A stretch of 64,000 bases of DNA, taken from the NCBI RefSeq assembly GCF_003206645.1, contig NZ_PZJP01000017.1, forward strand, positions 264,935 to 328,934, read 5' to 3'. The number at the start of each line of letters is the position of its first letter. Position 1 is the stretch's first letter. Below the pieces are notes generated by a model. That model had not been told where the DNA came from. It did no database searches and saw nothing but the letters and a program-made list of their open reading frames with translations. This document shows, piece by piece, positions 18,643 to 27,789 of the stretch. Made by a program: the position numbers and the translations under genes. This stretch comes from Salinicola aestuarinus (lineage in GTDB: Bacteria > Pseudomonadota > Gammaproteobacteria > Pseudomonadales > Halomonadaceae).

Positions 18643-19977
18643 TCAGCCCGCCACATGAGTGAATTCAAACTGGAGCCGCTCGGCGAGCTGCCGGTAGTTC
18701 GCCTCCAATGCCTCGCTGTCTGCCGCGCCCATCCAGACGTAGGCGAGCGCGTAGCTGTAGCTGTCCTGTTCGGTGAGGGTGGAGAGACGCTGACCGGCCG
18801 TGACCTGCAGATCGATCACCGTGCCGGGGAACTCGTGGCAAAGCGTCGCCAGCTCTTCCTCGCTCGGCACCCGGCTGACCACGGCGTCACCGAAGAACAC
18901 GCGATAGAAGAACTTACCCGCCACGGGGAACTTGCCCTCGCGGTGGGGCATATCGGGGGAGCGACCGAGCGCCAGGTCGACGGTGACCTGCTGGTGGCTG
19001 ACGCCGTCGACCTTCTCGAAGATATCGCAATGGGACTGGGAGATCCGGGTATTGATCTCCAGCAGCCAGATGCGGTTCTGCACCTCGTCCCAGAAGAACT
19101 CGACGTTGAAGGCAGCGTTGTCATAGCCGATGTGCTCGAGCACAGCGGTCGTCAACTCGCGCATCTTGGCCTGGATACGTTCTGGCAGCTTCGAGGGGTA
19201 GTGATAGCAGAGAAAGCTGAGCACATGGGGATAGCGCAGCGAGTCGACGATACCGTAGGGCTCGACCCGCCCTTCGTGAACGTAGCCCTCAACGGTGCAC
19301 TGCCACCCGCCAATGATCTCCTCGGCCATGCAGAACCCCCCGTCGACGGCGCGCACTTCATCGGGGACCTGGGCACGGTCGAGAATGAAATTGAACGGCT
19401 CGGAGATCGACCCGATCTGCTCGCGCAGCTGGGCGATGGCAGAGGTGAAATCCTCCGGTCTGTCGATACGAAATCCGAGTCGCGAGCCGGAGGACTTGAT
19501 CGGCTTGATGAAGAAGGGGAAGTAGAGCCCGGCCTGACCGATCGCCGTCAGCGCCTCGTCATCGAAAGGATCGAAGGCGGTGAAGCGCGGGATGTAGTTG
19601 CCAACGACCTCGCGCTGAACCAACCGGCTCCAGTACTTGTGCTCACACTTGAGCAGGCTCTCGAGACTGGTGGTGCGGGTATGAAAGCGCTCGCAAAGCA
19701 GCGGCAGCATCGTCGAGACGGGGAAATCCATGTAACCGACGATGGCGTCGATGTGGTCGCCGAAGGCCTCCAGCGTCTCGCCCGCTCGCTCGACCATGTC
19801 CTCGATCGGAAATATCTCGGTGTCGTAGACCTCGGCAGGGTCGATCACCCCTAAAAAATTGCAACGCTCCGCCCCTCTGAGCCGTGCCAGCCGAGCTCGG
19901 TTGACATCATTCAACCCCACCACGAACACGTTGTACTGACTGTCGTGCTGATCCGAATTGACGCTTGGCGTAGTCAT
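18643..19977 (-). CDS. ATP-grasp domain protein, putative carboxylate-amine ligase
   Basis: A 444-residue cytoplasmic protein with a pre-ATP-grasp region (VFVVGLNDVNRARL) and an ATP-grasp fold. Visible are the ATP-binding lysine segment FFIKPIKSSGSRLGF, a second binding segment (MAEEIIGGWQCTVEGYV) and the metal-binding stretch WLLEINTRISQSH with Glu and Asn. Family members ligate a carboxylate to an amine, thiol or other nucleophile through an acyl phosphate. The ATG at 19977 follows AAGGGTGATAACG; an in-frame ATG at 20022 also has a plausible site and would add 15 residues. It is the first gene of a two-gene unit with the CocE-type hydrolase. The pairing of a bond-forming ligase and an ester/amide hydrolase suggests a shared amide or peptide-like substrate, which is inference. 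Confidence 0.85.
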   Translation of the reverse strand: MTTPSVNSDQHDSQYNVFVVGLNDVNRARLARLRGAERCNFLGVIDPAEVYDTEIFPIEDMVERAGETLEAFGDHIDAIVGYMDFPVSTMLPLLCERFHTRTTSLESLLKCEHKYWSRLVQREVVGNYIPRFTAFDPFDDEALTAIGQAGLYFPFFIKPIKSSGSRLGFRIDRPEDFTSAIAQLREQIGSISEPFNFILDRAQVPDEVRAVDGGFCMAEEIIGGWQCTVEGYVHEGRVEPYGIVDSLRYPHVLSFLCYHYPSKLPERIQAKMRELTTAVLEHIGYDNAAFNVEFFWDEVQNRIWLLEINTRISQSHCDIFEKVDGVSHQQVTVDLALGRSPDMPHREGKFPVAGKFFYRVFFGDAVVSRVPSEEELATLCHEFPGTVIDLQVTAGQRLSTLTEQDSYSYALAYVWMGAADSEALEANYRQLAERLQFEFTHVAG

Positions 19978-20140
19978 CGTTATCACCCTTTTTCCTGAAA
20001 AAAACGGGTTAAGACATCCCACCTTTCCTCGTTCGACTTCGGCTTCAGCGTAGCGAGCTTTTCGCGTCAGTCGGTCACTATTGGACTATTGCATCAGGGC
20101 ACCCCGGCGGCCCCGAAGACGGCGAGCGCGTCATGAAAAA

Positions 20141-20166
20141 GGCCGCTTGCCCAGCGGCAAGCGGCC
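20141..20166 (-). terminator. intrinsic terminator of the nag operon
   Basis: A perfect 11-bp stem (20141-20151 with 20156-20166) with a four-base loop, followed on the minus strand by TTTTTCATGA. It closes the gntR-nagA-nagB2-nagF-nagE transcript. Confidence 0.92.
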
Positions 20167-20216
20167 TCCCCTTCTCGATTTCCCCTGCCTGATGGTGGCG
20201 GGACCCGCTCTCGCCC

Positions 20217-21914
20217 TCAGGAGTGCGGCGAGAATGTCGCAATCGACTGCGCAATCGCCACCGCCTGTCGCCCGACGACCAGATGCACCAGGCCATCATC
20301 GAAGCGCTGGACGCCCAGGGTGCCCAGGGATTCGAGCGTGCTTTCGTCGAGCTGACTCGGATCTACGAGCGAGAGACGCAGGCGCGTGGTGGCAGCGGCC
20401 GAGACCTCGCGAAGATTGTCCCGGCCGCCGAGCGCCGCAAGCCAGGCTGTTGCCGAGGCGTCATCAAGCCTTGCCGTCTCGAGTGCCGCATCGCTGGTCG
20501 CCGGCGCTGCGCGCCCCAGGGTCTGTCCGTGCTCCCGCACGCTGACGCGGATCTCATCCGCCACGCCGTCAGCGATGGGGCCGAGGATCACCTGCAGCCC
20601 GCCGCCACTCAGATGCAGCACGCCGCGGGCGCCTAGCGCCTTGAGCGCCGGCTCGTCGATTTGCTGATCATCATGCAGGACCAGTCGCAGCCGCGTGGTG
20701 CAGGCGCCCACGCTGACCAGATTGCGCGCCCCGCCGAGTGCCGTCACGAAGGCACCGCCACGAGCGTCCCCTTGTGCCTTCGGCGCCGCCACGCTCGCCG
20801 CGGTCTCCGGCTCGCGCCCGGGTGTGGGCAGGTCAAAGCGCAAAATCGCCCAGCGGAAGACGACGTAATAGAGGGCAAAGTAGACCAGCCCCACGGGAAT
20901 CATCAGCCAGCCGTTGGTCGAGAGACCGTAGGAGAGCGCATAGTCGAACGCCCCGGCGGAGAAGGTGAAACCGAGCTTGACGTCCAGAACATTCATGACC
21001 GCCATCGACACACCGGTGAGCACTGCATGTAGCGCATAGAGCGCGGGGGCGAGAAACATGAACGAGAACTCGATCGGCTCCGTCACGCCGGTCAGAAACG
21101 CCGTCAGCGCCAGCGACAGCAGCAAGCCGCCGACCTGCGCCCGGCGCGACCTCGGCGCAGCGTGATACATCGCCAGCGCCGCCGCCGGCAGCCCGAACAT
21201 CATCACCGGGAAGAAGCCCGCCATGAAGCTGCCGGCGCTGGGATCGCCGGCGAAGAAGCGGTTGAGATCGCCGGTGGCGCCGTCGAAAGTGCCAAACACG
21301 AACCAGATAAAGCTGTTGAGCACATGGTGCAGGCCGGTGACGATCAGCACGCGGTTGAGCACCCCATAGACGAAGAGCCCCAGATTGCCGGCATCGATCA
21401 GCCACTGCCCGAGCTGGTCGATGCCGTGCTGGATTGGCGGCCAGATGATGCCGAAGAGCCCGCCGAGCGCGACCGCGGCCAGGCCGGTGGCGATGGGAAT
21501 GAAGCGTCGACCGCCAAAGAAGGCGAGATAATCCGGCAGTTTGATCGCTTTGTAACGGTTGTAGAGCAGCCCCGCCACGCTACCGATGATGATGCCCGAC
21601 AGCACCCCCATGTTGATCTCGGGGTTGAGCGTCTCGAGCACGCCGTTGAGCACCAGATAGCCCACCACCCCGGCCATGCCGGCGGCGCCGTTGTCATCGT
21701 CGGCGAAGCCCACCGCCACACCGATGGCGAAGATCAGCGCCAGATTCGCAAAGATGGCGTTGCCGGCATTGGCGATGAAGGCGATGTCCAGCAGGTCAGG
21801 CTGCCCCAGGCGCAGTAGTAAACCGGCTACCGGTAACACCGCGATCGGCAACATCAGCGAGCGCCCTAACTTCTGCAGCCCGCCCATCAGTCGGGAACCG
21901 AAGGTCTTGATCAT
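20217..21914 (-). CDS. nagE: PTS N-acetylglucosamine EIICB permease with an extra, Cys-less EIIB domain
   Basis: A 565-residue inner-membrane PTS permease that imports N-acetylglucosamine and phosphorylates it at C6. The N-terminal EIIC domain (about residues 1-375) has ten or so hydrophobic segments and the conserved GFADDDNGAAGMAG stretch. Two EIIB-like domains follow. The first carries the phosphorylatable Cys in GACTTRLRL. The second has AAATTRLRL, with Ala where the Cys should be. The second copy is therefore probably catalytically inert. CAGGAG six bases upstream fixes the ATG at 21914; the frame is open further upstream but lies within nagF. Nineteen bases separate it from nagF, whose EIIA domain should donate the phosphate. 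Confidence 0.94.
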   Translation of the reverse strand: MIKTFGSRLMGGLQKLGRSLMLPIAVLPVAGLLLRLGQPDLLDIAFIANAGNAIFANLALIFAIGVAVGFADDDNGAAGMAGVVGYLVLNGVLETLNPEINMGVLSGIIIGSVAGLLYNRYKAIKLPDYLAFFGGRRFIPIATGLAAVALGGLFGIIWPPIQHGIDQLGQWLIDAGNLGLFVYGVLNRVLIVTGLHHVLNSFIWFVFGTFDGATGDLNRFFAGDPSAGSFMAGFFPVMMFGLPAAALAMYHAAPRSRRAQVGGLLLSLALTAFLTGVTEPIEFSFMFLAPALYALHAVLTGVSMAVMNVLDVKLGFTFSAGAFDYALSYGLSTNGWLMIPVGLVYFALYYVVFRWAILRFDLPTPGREPETAASVAAPKAQGDARGGAFVTALGGARNLVSVGACTTRLRLVLHDDQQIDEPALKALGARGVLHLSGGGLQVILGPIADGVADEIRVSVREHGQTLGRAAPATSDAALETARLDDASATAWLAALGGRDNLREVSAAATTRLRLSLVDPSQLDESTLESLGTLGVQRFDDGLVHLVVGRQAVAIAQSIATFSPHS

Positions 21915-21933
21915 GGAAAACTCCTGATTCTTG

Positions 21934-24492
21934 TTATGGAGTAGCAGTCGATTGTGACGCCAGCGCGGCCATCGCCGCCCGCACTCCTGCGGCATCGTCG
22001 TGTGCCATCAGCGACGGCAGGGCCTCGCGCAGGCCAGCTGCATCGAGCTTGCGCAGCTCGGCCTTCACGCTGGCGACACGCGCGGGCTCCACCGACAGCT
22101 CATCGACGCCAAGCGCGACCAGCACGGCGGCGGCCGTGAGATCCCCTGCCGCCGCGCCGCAGACCCCCACCGGACAGTGTCCCGCGGCCCCCTGTACGCA
22201 GAGTTCGATCAGCTTCAAAACGCCGGGATGCAGAACGTCGCAGCGCGCCGCGAGCGCCGTTGCCTCCCGGTCCATCGCCAGCGCGTACTGTGTAAGGTCA
22301 TTGGTGCCAATGGAGAGAAAATCCGCTTCTCGCGCCAGGCTGTCGGCACAGAGCGCGGCACTCGGCACCTCCACCATCGCGCCCAGCAGCGGCAGCCGGG
22401 TGATCCCCAGGCGTGCGGCGCGCGACGCCATCCGCTGGCGAACGAAATGCAGCTCGGTGACGTCACTCACCATGGGCACCATCAAGCGCAGGGCCGGGAC
22501 ACCGTCGGCATCCCGGGCGCCCGCCTCGGCGGCCTCGAGCAGCGCATCGAGCTGGGCGTCGAACAGTGTCGGCAGCGTCTGCCACAGCCGGACGCCACGC
22601 TCGCCGAGCGCGGGATTGGGTACCTGCGGCAGCGTGAGGTAACTCAACTGCTTGTCGGCACCGATATCCAAGAGCCGCACCGTGACCGGCTGGCCGCCGA
22701 GCGCCTCGAGCGTGCGCGCATACACCTCACGCTGCGCCTGCTGGCTCGGCGCCTCGTCACCGGCGAGAAACAGAAATTCGCTGCGCATCAGCCCGACCCC
22801 CTCGGCGCCGGCGTCGGCGGCAGTGACAGCCTCATCCGCCGAACCGACGTTGGCGAGCACGTGCACGTGGCGACCATCCCGAGTCACCGCCGGCGCGTCG
22901 GCATTCGCCCTTGCCTCGCGCTCGGCCCCGGCGCGGCGCTCGCGCTCGGCACGGAATGCCGCCAGGCGCTCGGCATCGGGCGCCCATTCGAGCGTGGCCC
23001 GATCCGCATCGAGGCACACCTCGTCCGCCTCGAGGGTCATCAGTGACTCGCCCAGCGCCACCACGCACGGCACGCCGCGGGCGCGCGCCAGAATCGCCAC
23101 GTGGGAGGTCGTCCCGCCAGCCGCCAGGCAGAGTCCGGCGATACGCTCGGCGATGGCAACGAATTCGGAGGGCGTGAGCTCGCGGGCGACGACGATCGCG
23201 CCGGTGACATCGTCATCGACTCCCTCTCCCTCGATCGCCAGCTCCTGCATGACGTGACGCTGCAGGTCGCGAAGATCGGCGGCGCGCCCCGCCAGCACGG
23301 CGCTTTGGGACTCCTCGAGGCGCATGATCTCGCTCTCGAGCGCTTCGAACCACGCCTGCCCGGCGCCGCGTCCGGCGTCAATTCGTGCTTCGGCGGCTGT
23401 TTTCAGCGCCGGGTCCGCCAACCACGCCTGATGCGCTTCGAAGATCTCCGCTTCTGCGGTCTGCTGGCGCGCCCGCGCCCGACGCTCGGCCTGACCGAGC
23501 GCCTCGGCGACCTGCGAAAGCGCAGCCTCCAGCGACCGGCGCTCGTCAGCGCGGTTTTCGCCCTCCGTGGCAACCCGGGGCAACGACCGCTGGAAATGGC
23601 ACAGCCGACCTGCCGCCAACCCCGGACTGGCGGAAAGTCCGCGAAGCGTCCCGGGAGCCGTTTCCTGCGCGCTTTGACTGTCACTTTCGACGCCGGATGC
23701 CGTCGACGGTGTGTCGCTCGTCTCGGCGTGCTCGAGCAGGGCGACCGCGGCCGACGCCGCGGCATCGGCCTGTGCGCCCTGCGCCACGACACTGACGCGG
23801 TCATGCTGCATCAGACCAAGGCCGAGCAGGCCGCTGAGACTGGCGACGCTCGCCTCGCGGGCGTCGCTGACCAGATGCATCTCCACCGCGAACTCCGTGG
23901 CGAGCGCCCGTAGCCTCGCAGCGGGGCGAGCGTGCAGGCCACTGCTCGCCCCGATGCGCGCCTCTCGGCGCACCGTTTCCCCCGGACTCTCCGGGAGGGT
24001 GCCGTCCTCGGCGGCGGCATCCGTCGTTGACGTCACCCTCAGCAATTCGGCGCCACGCTCGACGATCGTCCCCGGGTTCGCGCACCACTCGATCTGTCGC
24101 GCGTCGGCATTGGTCAGCACCAGCGGCGTGATCAATGCCGTCGCCTTCTTCGCGAGCCGGTCCACGTCGAAGCGACACAGCGGCGCGCCGGCCGTCACCT
24201 GGCTTCCCTCGGCAACCAGGATGTCAAAGCCCTCGCCTTGAAGATCGACCGTATCGAGCCCGATGTGCATCAACCATTCACAACCGTCGTTAGCGCGAAG
24301 CGTCAGCGCGTGATGGGTGCGTGCGCAGTGCACGATTTGACCGTCACAGGGGGCATAAAGCGTGTCGTCGAGCGGATCAATGGCAATACCGGGGCCCATG
24401 GCCGCGCCGGCGAAGACGGGATCCGGGATTTCGTCCAGCGGGACGACGACGCCCCGCAGCGGGGCGAGCAGTGTCTGGGTAGAAACTTGCAT
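21934..24492 (-). CDS. nagF: PTS EIIA(Glc)-HPr-EI fusion protein for GlcNAc uptake
   Basis: An 852-residue cytoplasmic phosphotransferase that carries phosphate from PEP to NagE in one chain. The N-terminal EIIA(Glc/Nag) domain (about 1-165) has the active His in LMHIGLDTV. HPr follows (about 175-265) with the active His in SSGLHARPAA. Enzyme I (about 285-852) has the phosphorylated His in GGTTSHVAILAR, the PEP-binding VGLMRSEFLF and LSIGTNDLTQY, and the C-terminal GVCGAAAGD. The ATG at 24492 has GAGAG seven bases before it; a TTG six codons upstream has none. The fusion gives the operon a private phosphoryl chain, as in the nag loci of Pseudomonas and Xanthomonas. Confidence 0.94.
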   Translation of the reverse strand: MQVSTQTLLAPLRGVVVPLDEIPDPVFAGAAMGPGIAIDPLDDTLYAPCDGQIVHCARTHHALTLRANDGCEWLMHIGLDTVDLQGEGFDILVAEGSQVTAGAPLCRFDVDRLAKKATALITPLVLTNADARQIEWCANPGTIVERGAELLRVTSTTDAAAEDGTLPESPGETVRREARIGASSGLHARPAARLRALATEFAVEMHLVSDAREASVASLSGLLGLGLMQHDRVSVVAQGAQADAAASAAVALLEHAETSDTPSTASGVESDSQSAQETAPGTLRGLSASPGLAAGRLCHFQRSLPRVATEGENRADERRSLEAALSQVAEALGQAERRARARQQTAEAEIFEAHQAWLADPALKTAAEARIDAGRGAGQAWFEALESEIMRLEESQSAVLAGRAADLRDLQRHVMQELAIEGEGVDDDVTGAIVVARELTPSEFVAIAERIAGLCLAAGGTTSHVAILARARGVPCVVALGESLMTLEADEVCLDADRATLEWAPDAERLAAFRAERERRAGAEREARANADAPAVTRDGRHVHVLANVGSADEAVTAADAGAEGVGLMRSEFLFLAGDEAPSQQAQREVYARTLEALGGQPVTVRLLDIGADKQLSYLTLPQVPNPALGERGVRLWQTLPTLFDAQLDALLEAAEAGARDADGVPALRLMVPMVSDVTELHFVRQRMASRAARLGITRLPLLGAMVEVPSAALCADSLAREADFLSIGTNDLTQYALAMDREATALAARCDVLHPGVLKLIELCVQGAAGHCPVGVCGAAAGDLTAAAVLVALGVDELSVEPARVASVKAELRKLDAAGLREALPSLMAHDDAAGVRAAMAALASQSTATP

Positions 24493-24538
24493 GCATAGAC
24501 TCTCGTTCAAACCGGATGACTGGCTGACCGCCAGGCGT

Positions 24539-25558
24539 TTACAGCGTGCGCGTCACCTTCTTGAGGTGCGGCGGCCGGTCGGGGTCGCCGCCGCGCGCCA
24601 CGGCGAGTGCCGCCGCCATCGGATAGAAGCTCTGGATCGTCGTCAGCGGCTGCAGGTCATCGTGACCGGCATCGACCAGATCGAGCTGACGCGACGCAAC
24701 GCCGTCATCCGCCGCCAGCAGTACCCGAGCCCCGACGCTCTCAAGCCAGGTGGCCAGCTCGAGCAGGCCCGCCTGCTCCGGCCCGGGCGGCGCGAACACG
24801 AGCACGGGATAATGCTCGCCAATCAGCGCCATCGGCCCGTGACGCACCTCGGCGGCACTGAAGGCCTCGGCCTGGATGCCACAGGTCTCCTTGAACTTGA
24901 GCGCCGCCTCCTGGGCAATGCCGAGCCCGACCCCGCGGCCGATGACCATCATGCGATCCACGCCCTGCAGCGCCTCGATCGCCGGCTGCCAGCTGAGCGC
25001 GGCCGCTCGCTCGAGGCGCTCCGGGAGTCGCTCGAGGGCGCCGAGAAGCTCGCCATCCTCTTGCCAGGCGCCGACGAGATGCGCGCAGGCGGCGAGTGTC
25101 GCCAGGTAGCTCTTGGTCGCGGCGACGCTCTTCTCGACCCCGGCGTGCAGAAGCAGTGTCTCGTCGCTGGCGTCGCCAAGCGGCGAATCGGGTGTATTGA
25201 CCAGCGCCAGCGTGCGCGCGCCACCCTCGGCGAGGGCCCGCTGGGCGGCGATCAGATCCGGACTGGCTCCGGACTGGGAGATCGCGACTGCCAGCTGATC
25301 CCGTACCCGCCAGGGCGCCGGCGAGAGCGTGCCGAGCGACGGCGGAATCGACGCCGTCGGCAGCCCCAGACGTTTCATTCCCAGGTAGCCAAGATAGGCG
25401 GCGGCGTGATCGGAACTGCCGCGAGCCACGGTGAGCAGGCCGCGAGGATCGGCGTCGCGCAGGCGACGGCCGATATCGGCAACACGCGCGGCGTTGGCTG
25501 ACCATTGGCTGGCGAGCTGTGCCGGGGCGCTCTGGGCTTCCTGCAACATGAGTGACAT
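24539..25558 (-). CDS. nagB2: SIS-domain glucosamine-6-phosphate deaminase, type II
   Basis: A 339-residue cytoplasmic protein with two SIS domains (about 30-170 and 190-330), like the isomerase half of GlmS. Visible are ARGSSDHAAAYLGY near residue 45, a loop with SQSGASPDL, and FKETCGIQAEAFSAAEVRHGP in part near residue 225, typical of the NagB-II/AgaS-like deaminases. It would convert glucosamine 6-phosphate to fructose 6-phosphate and ammonia. Start and nagA stop overlap by one base (TGATG), and GAGGAG lies eight bases upstream. No classical hexameric NagB is nearby, so this enzyme probably supplies the step. Confidence 0.9.
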   Translation of the reverse strand: MSLMLQEAQSAPAQLASQWSANAARVADIGRRLRDADPRGLLTVARGSSDHAAAYLGYLGMKRLGLPTASIPPSLGTLSPAPWRVRDQLAVAISQSGASPDLIAAQRALAEGGARTLALVNTPDSPLGDASDETLLLHAGVEKSVAATKSYLATLAACAHLVGAWQEDGELLGALERLPERLERAAALSWQPAIEALQGVDRMMVIGRGVGLGIAQEAALKFKETCGIQAEAFSAAEVRHGPMALIGEHYPVLVFAPPGPEQAGLLELATWLESVGARVLLAADDGVASRQLDLVDAGHDDLQPLTTIQSFYPMAAALAVARGGDPDRPPHLKKVTRTL

Positions 25559-26766
25559 CAGATCGACTCCTCAGAGGTGGGTAATGGGGTTGCGTGATCG
25601 CCGGCGACGGAGTCGAGCCGTTCGCCGCCGACGTAGACCGCCTCGAGCTCGAGCGCCGGCGAGAAAACCGCGATATCCGCGTAGGCACCGGGGGCCAGCC
25701 GGCCGACGTCGGTCTCCCCCAGAAACTCGGCGGGAAATCGGGAGAGTCGATCCGAGGCCTCGGCGAGATCGAGCCCGATCTCGACGAAATTGCGCAGGGC
25801 ACGATCCATGGTGAGCGTACTGCCCGCCAGGGTGCCGTCGGCGAGCCGGACACCGCCGAGACATTTGGTGACGTGCTGCTCGCCGAGGCGGTAGTCGCCA
25901 TCCGGCATGCCCGCCGCCGAGGTGGAGTCGGTCACCGCATAGAGCCGCGGAATGCTCCGCAGCGCCGCACGGATGGCCCCCGGGTGGACGTGGAGCAGGT
26001 CGGGGATGATTTCGGCGTATTCGGCGTGGGCCAGTGCCGCGCCAACCATGCCGGGCTCGCGATGGTGCAGCCCGGTCATGGCGTTGAACAGATGCGTAAA
26101 GCCGCTGGCGCCGTGGCCGAGTGCCGCAACGCCCTCTTCGTAGCTGGCCAGCGTGTGGCCGAGCTGGACCCGGACGCCGCGGTCGGCGAGATGGCGGATC
26201 AACTCGGCGTGCCCCTGAAGCTCCGGCGCGAGCGTGATCAGCCGAATCGGCGCGAGCGCAAGCAGCACGTCCACGGCATCGATCGTGCCCGGCAGCGCAT
26301 AGGGCGGCTGGGCGCCGAGCTTGTCGGGGTTGAGGTAGGGCCCCTCCAGATGCACGCCGAGCAGACGCGCTCCCTGATCGGGACCCGCGCTCACTACGCG
26401 GGACGTCTCCGCGAGAACGCGGCGGATGTCGTCGAGCGGCGCCGTCATCGTGGTCACCAGCAGGCTGGTGGTGCCGAAACGCGCATGGGTTCGCGCCAGG
26501 GTCGTCGCGGCGTCCCCGCCCTCCATCGCATCCGCGCCGCCGCCGCCGTGAACGTGCAGATCGACGAAGCCCGGCAGGATGCGCGGGTGATCGTTGCTCT
26601 CGGGATCCACGGCCTCGCCGTCAATGCCGGTAATCCGCCCCGACTGCCAGTTCAGGCTGCCGAGTCGCCAGCCGTCGGGAGTGAGTATGTTGCCGTAGAG
26701 CATGGGTGTTTCCGTTTTGAGGGGCGGTCTGGATTGATCGTCGGTGAGGCCGACACGAGGGGTCAT
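25558..26766 (-). CDS. nagA: N-acetylglucosamine-6-phosphate deacetylase
   Basis: A 402-residue amidohydrolase that removes acetate from GlcNAc-6-phosphate. Visible are the metal-binding HVHGGGG near residue 70, HLEGPYL with the metal-binding Glu, QLGHT and THLFNAMTGLHHR with metal and substrate His residues, and the catalytic Asp in VTDSTSAAG. The first ATG overlaps the gntR stop (ATGA) and has GGAG upstream. A second in-frame ATG at 26703 starts with MLYGNILTP, closer to typical NagA N-termini, so the first 21 residues may not be present. It is the second gene of the operon. Confidence 0.93.
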   Translation of the reverse strand: MTPRVGLTDDQSRPPLKTETPMLYGNILTPDGWRLGSLNWQSGRITGIDGEAVDPESNDHPRILPGFVDLHVHGGGGADAMEGGDAATTLARTHARFGTTSLLVTTMTAPLDDIRRVLAETSRVVSAGPDQGARLLGVHLEGPYLNPDKLGAQPPYALPGTIDAVDVLLALAPIRLITLAPELQGHAELIRHLADRGVRVQLGHTLASYEEGVAALGHGASGFTHLFNAMTGLHHREPGMVGAALAHAEYAEIIPDLLHVHPGAIRAALRSIPRLYAVTDSTSAAGMPDGDYRLGEQHVTKCLGGVRLADGTLAGSTLTMDRALRNFVEIGLDLAEASDRLSRFPAEFLGETDVGRLAPGAYADIAVFSPALELEAVYVGGERLDSVAGDHATPLPTSEESI

Positions 26767-27497
26767 GGCGCCAGCTCCACCTGGAAGTCGTAGTAGTCGG
26801 TGCGGCAGTAGGTCACCGTCAGCTCTCCCGCGCGTCCGTCGGCGAGGTAGCCGATACGCGTCATCATCAATAGCGCCTGCTGGGGTTCGACTTCGGCAAG
26901 CCTGGCAAGTGACGGCCAGGCATTGATCGCGGAGATGTGCTGGCGCGCTCTGACGATCGGCGTGCCGCGGGACGCAAGCGTCGCGTAGAGCGAGTGCGTC
27001 ACCGCCTGCGGCTCATCGAGCACACACGAAGGCAAGCTGGTCTCCTCGACCGCGACCACGACGTCGTCGGCCAGGCGAAGGCGCTTGAGCCGGCAGACGG
27101 CGGTATCCGCGGCAAGGTCGAGACGCGCGCACTCCTCGGCGGTCGCGTGACCGGACTCCCGATGTAGCCAGCGAGAACTGGGGCGATGACCGCGCTGTAT
27201 CAGCAGTTCGGTGAAACTGGTCAGGCGTGACAGTGAAGGGTCGACGCGGGGCGCAACGAAGGTGCCCGAGCCCCTCGCGCGCCGGATCAGGCCCCGAGCC
27301 ACCAGCCGATCCAGCGCCTTGCGCGCGGTGATCCGCGAGACATTGACCCTTTGTGCCAGCGCGCGCTCCGAAGGCAGTGCCTGCCCCGTCTGCCACTGCC
27401 CCCCATCGATGGCGTCGACGAGACGTGCGGCCAACTGCAGGTAGAGTGGCGTGGCGTGGCTCGGGTCAAGACGAAGGTCGGCTTCAATTCCGTTCAT
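26763..27497 (-). CDS. GntR/HutC-family regulator of N-acetylglucosamine use
   Basis: A 244-residue transcription factor. The N-terminal winged helix (about 12-80) has LPSERALAQRVNVSRITARKAL in part, typical of GntR proteins, and RARGSGTFVAPR. The C-terminal UTRA effector domain (about 95-240) places it in the HutC subfamily with NagR/YvoA and NagQ. It should sense a phosphorylated amino sugar and repress this operon, of which it is the first gene; its stop overlaps the nagA start. The promoter just upstream contains three TGGT blocks that could be its operator. It is divergent from RNase II. Confidence 0.9.
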   Translation of the reverse strand: MNGIEADLRLDPSHATPLYLQLAARLVDAIDGGQWQTGQALPSERALAQRVNVSRITARKALDRLVARGLIRRARGSGTFVAPRVDPSLSRLTSFTELLIQRGHRPSSRWLHRESGHATAEECARLDLAADTAVCRLKRLRLADDVVVAVEETSLPSCVLDEPQAVTHSLYATLASRGTPIVRARQHISAINAWPSLARLAEVEPQQALLMMTRIGYLADGRAGELTVTYCRTDYYDFQVELAP

Positions 27498-27559
27498 GGC
27501 AGTGGCGCGCTCGCGAGCTGGGAAGCCGGGGTCGCCAACGGCGACGGTCAGAATGTCTC

Positions 27560-27588
27560 AACATAACCACTTGCATACCAATTACCAA
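27560..27588 (-). promoter_or_regulatory. nag operon promoter with overlapping TGGT repeats
   Basis: On the minus strand, TTGGTA (27588-27583) and TATGTT (27565-27560) are 17 bases apart, a fair sigma-70 promoter about 60 bases before gntR. Three TGGT blocks start at 27587, 27580 and 27569 within it. NagR/YvoA-type sites are built on TGGT half-sites, so autoregulation by the adjacent GntR protein is likely, but the repeats here are direct, not palindromic. Confidence 0.5.
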
Positions 27589-27789
27589 GCCCCCGAGGGC
27601 CACGCAGGTAAACGTTTCCTCTCACTCCCCCCGCCCCAGGGTGCAACGCCCGGTCGACTCGCCTCCCCCAGGTGGCTGTTCATGAGGCCGCCGATCCGCA
27701 CTGATGGGGATCGCCACGGAGCCCGTCATTGGCGTGGTCCTGACGGAATCCGTATAGTGGCGATCTCGTCCACCGACCGATTCGATCCG

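Noticed and set aside
27451..27789. N-terminal extension of RNase II by 113 codons
   Set aside because: It overlaps the nag promoter and the gntR start, and the sequence from 27790 matches the family N-terminus.
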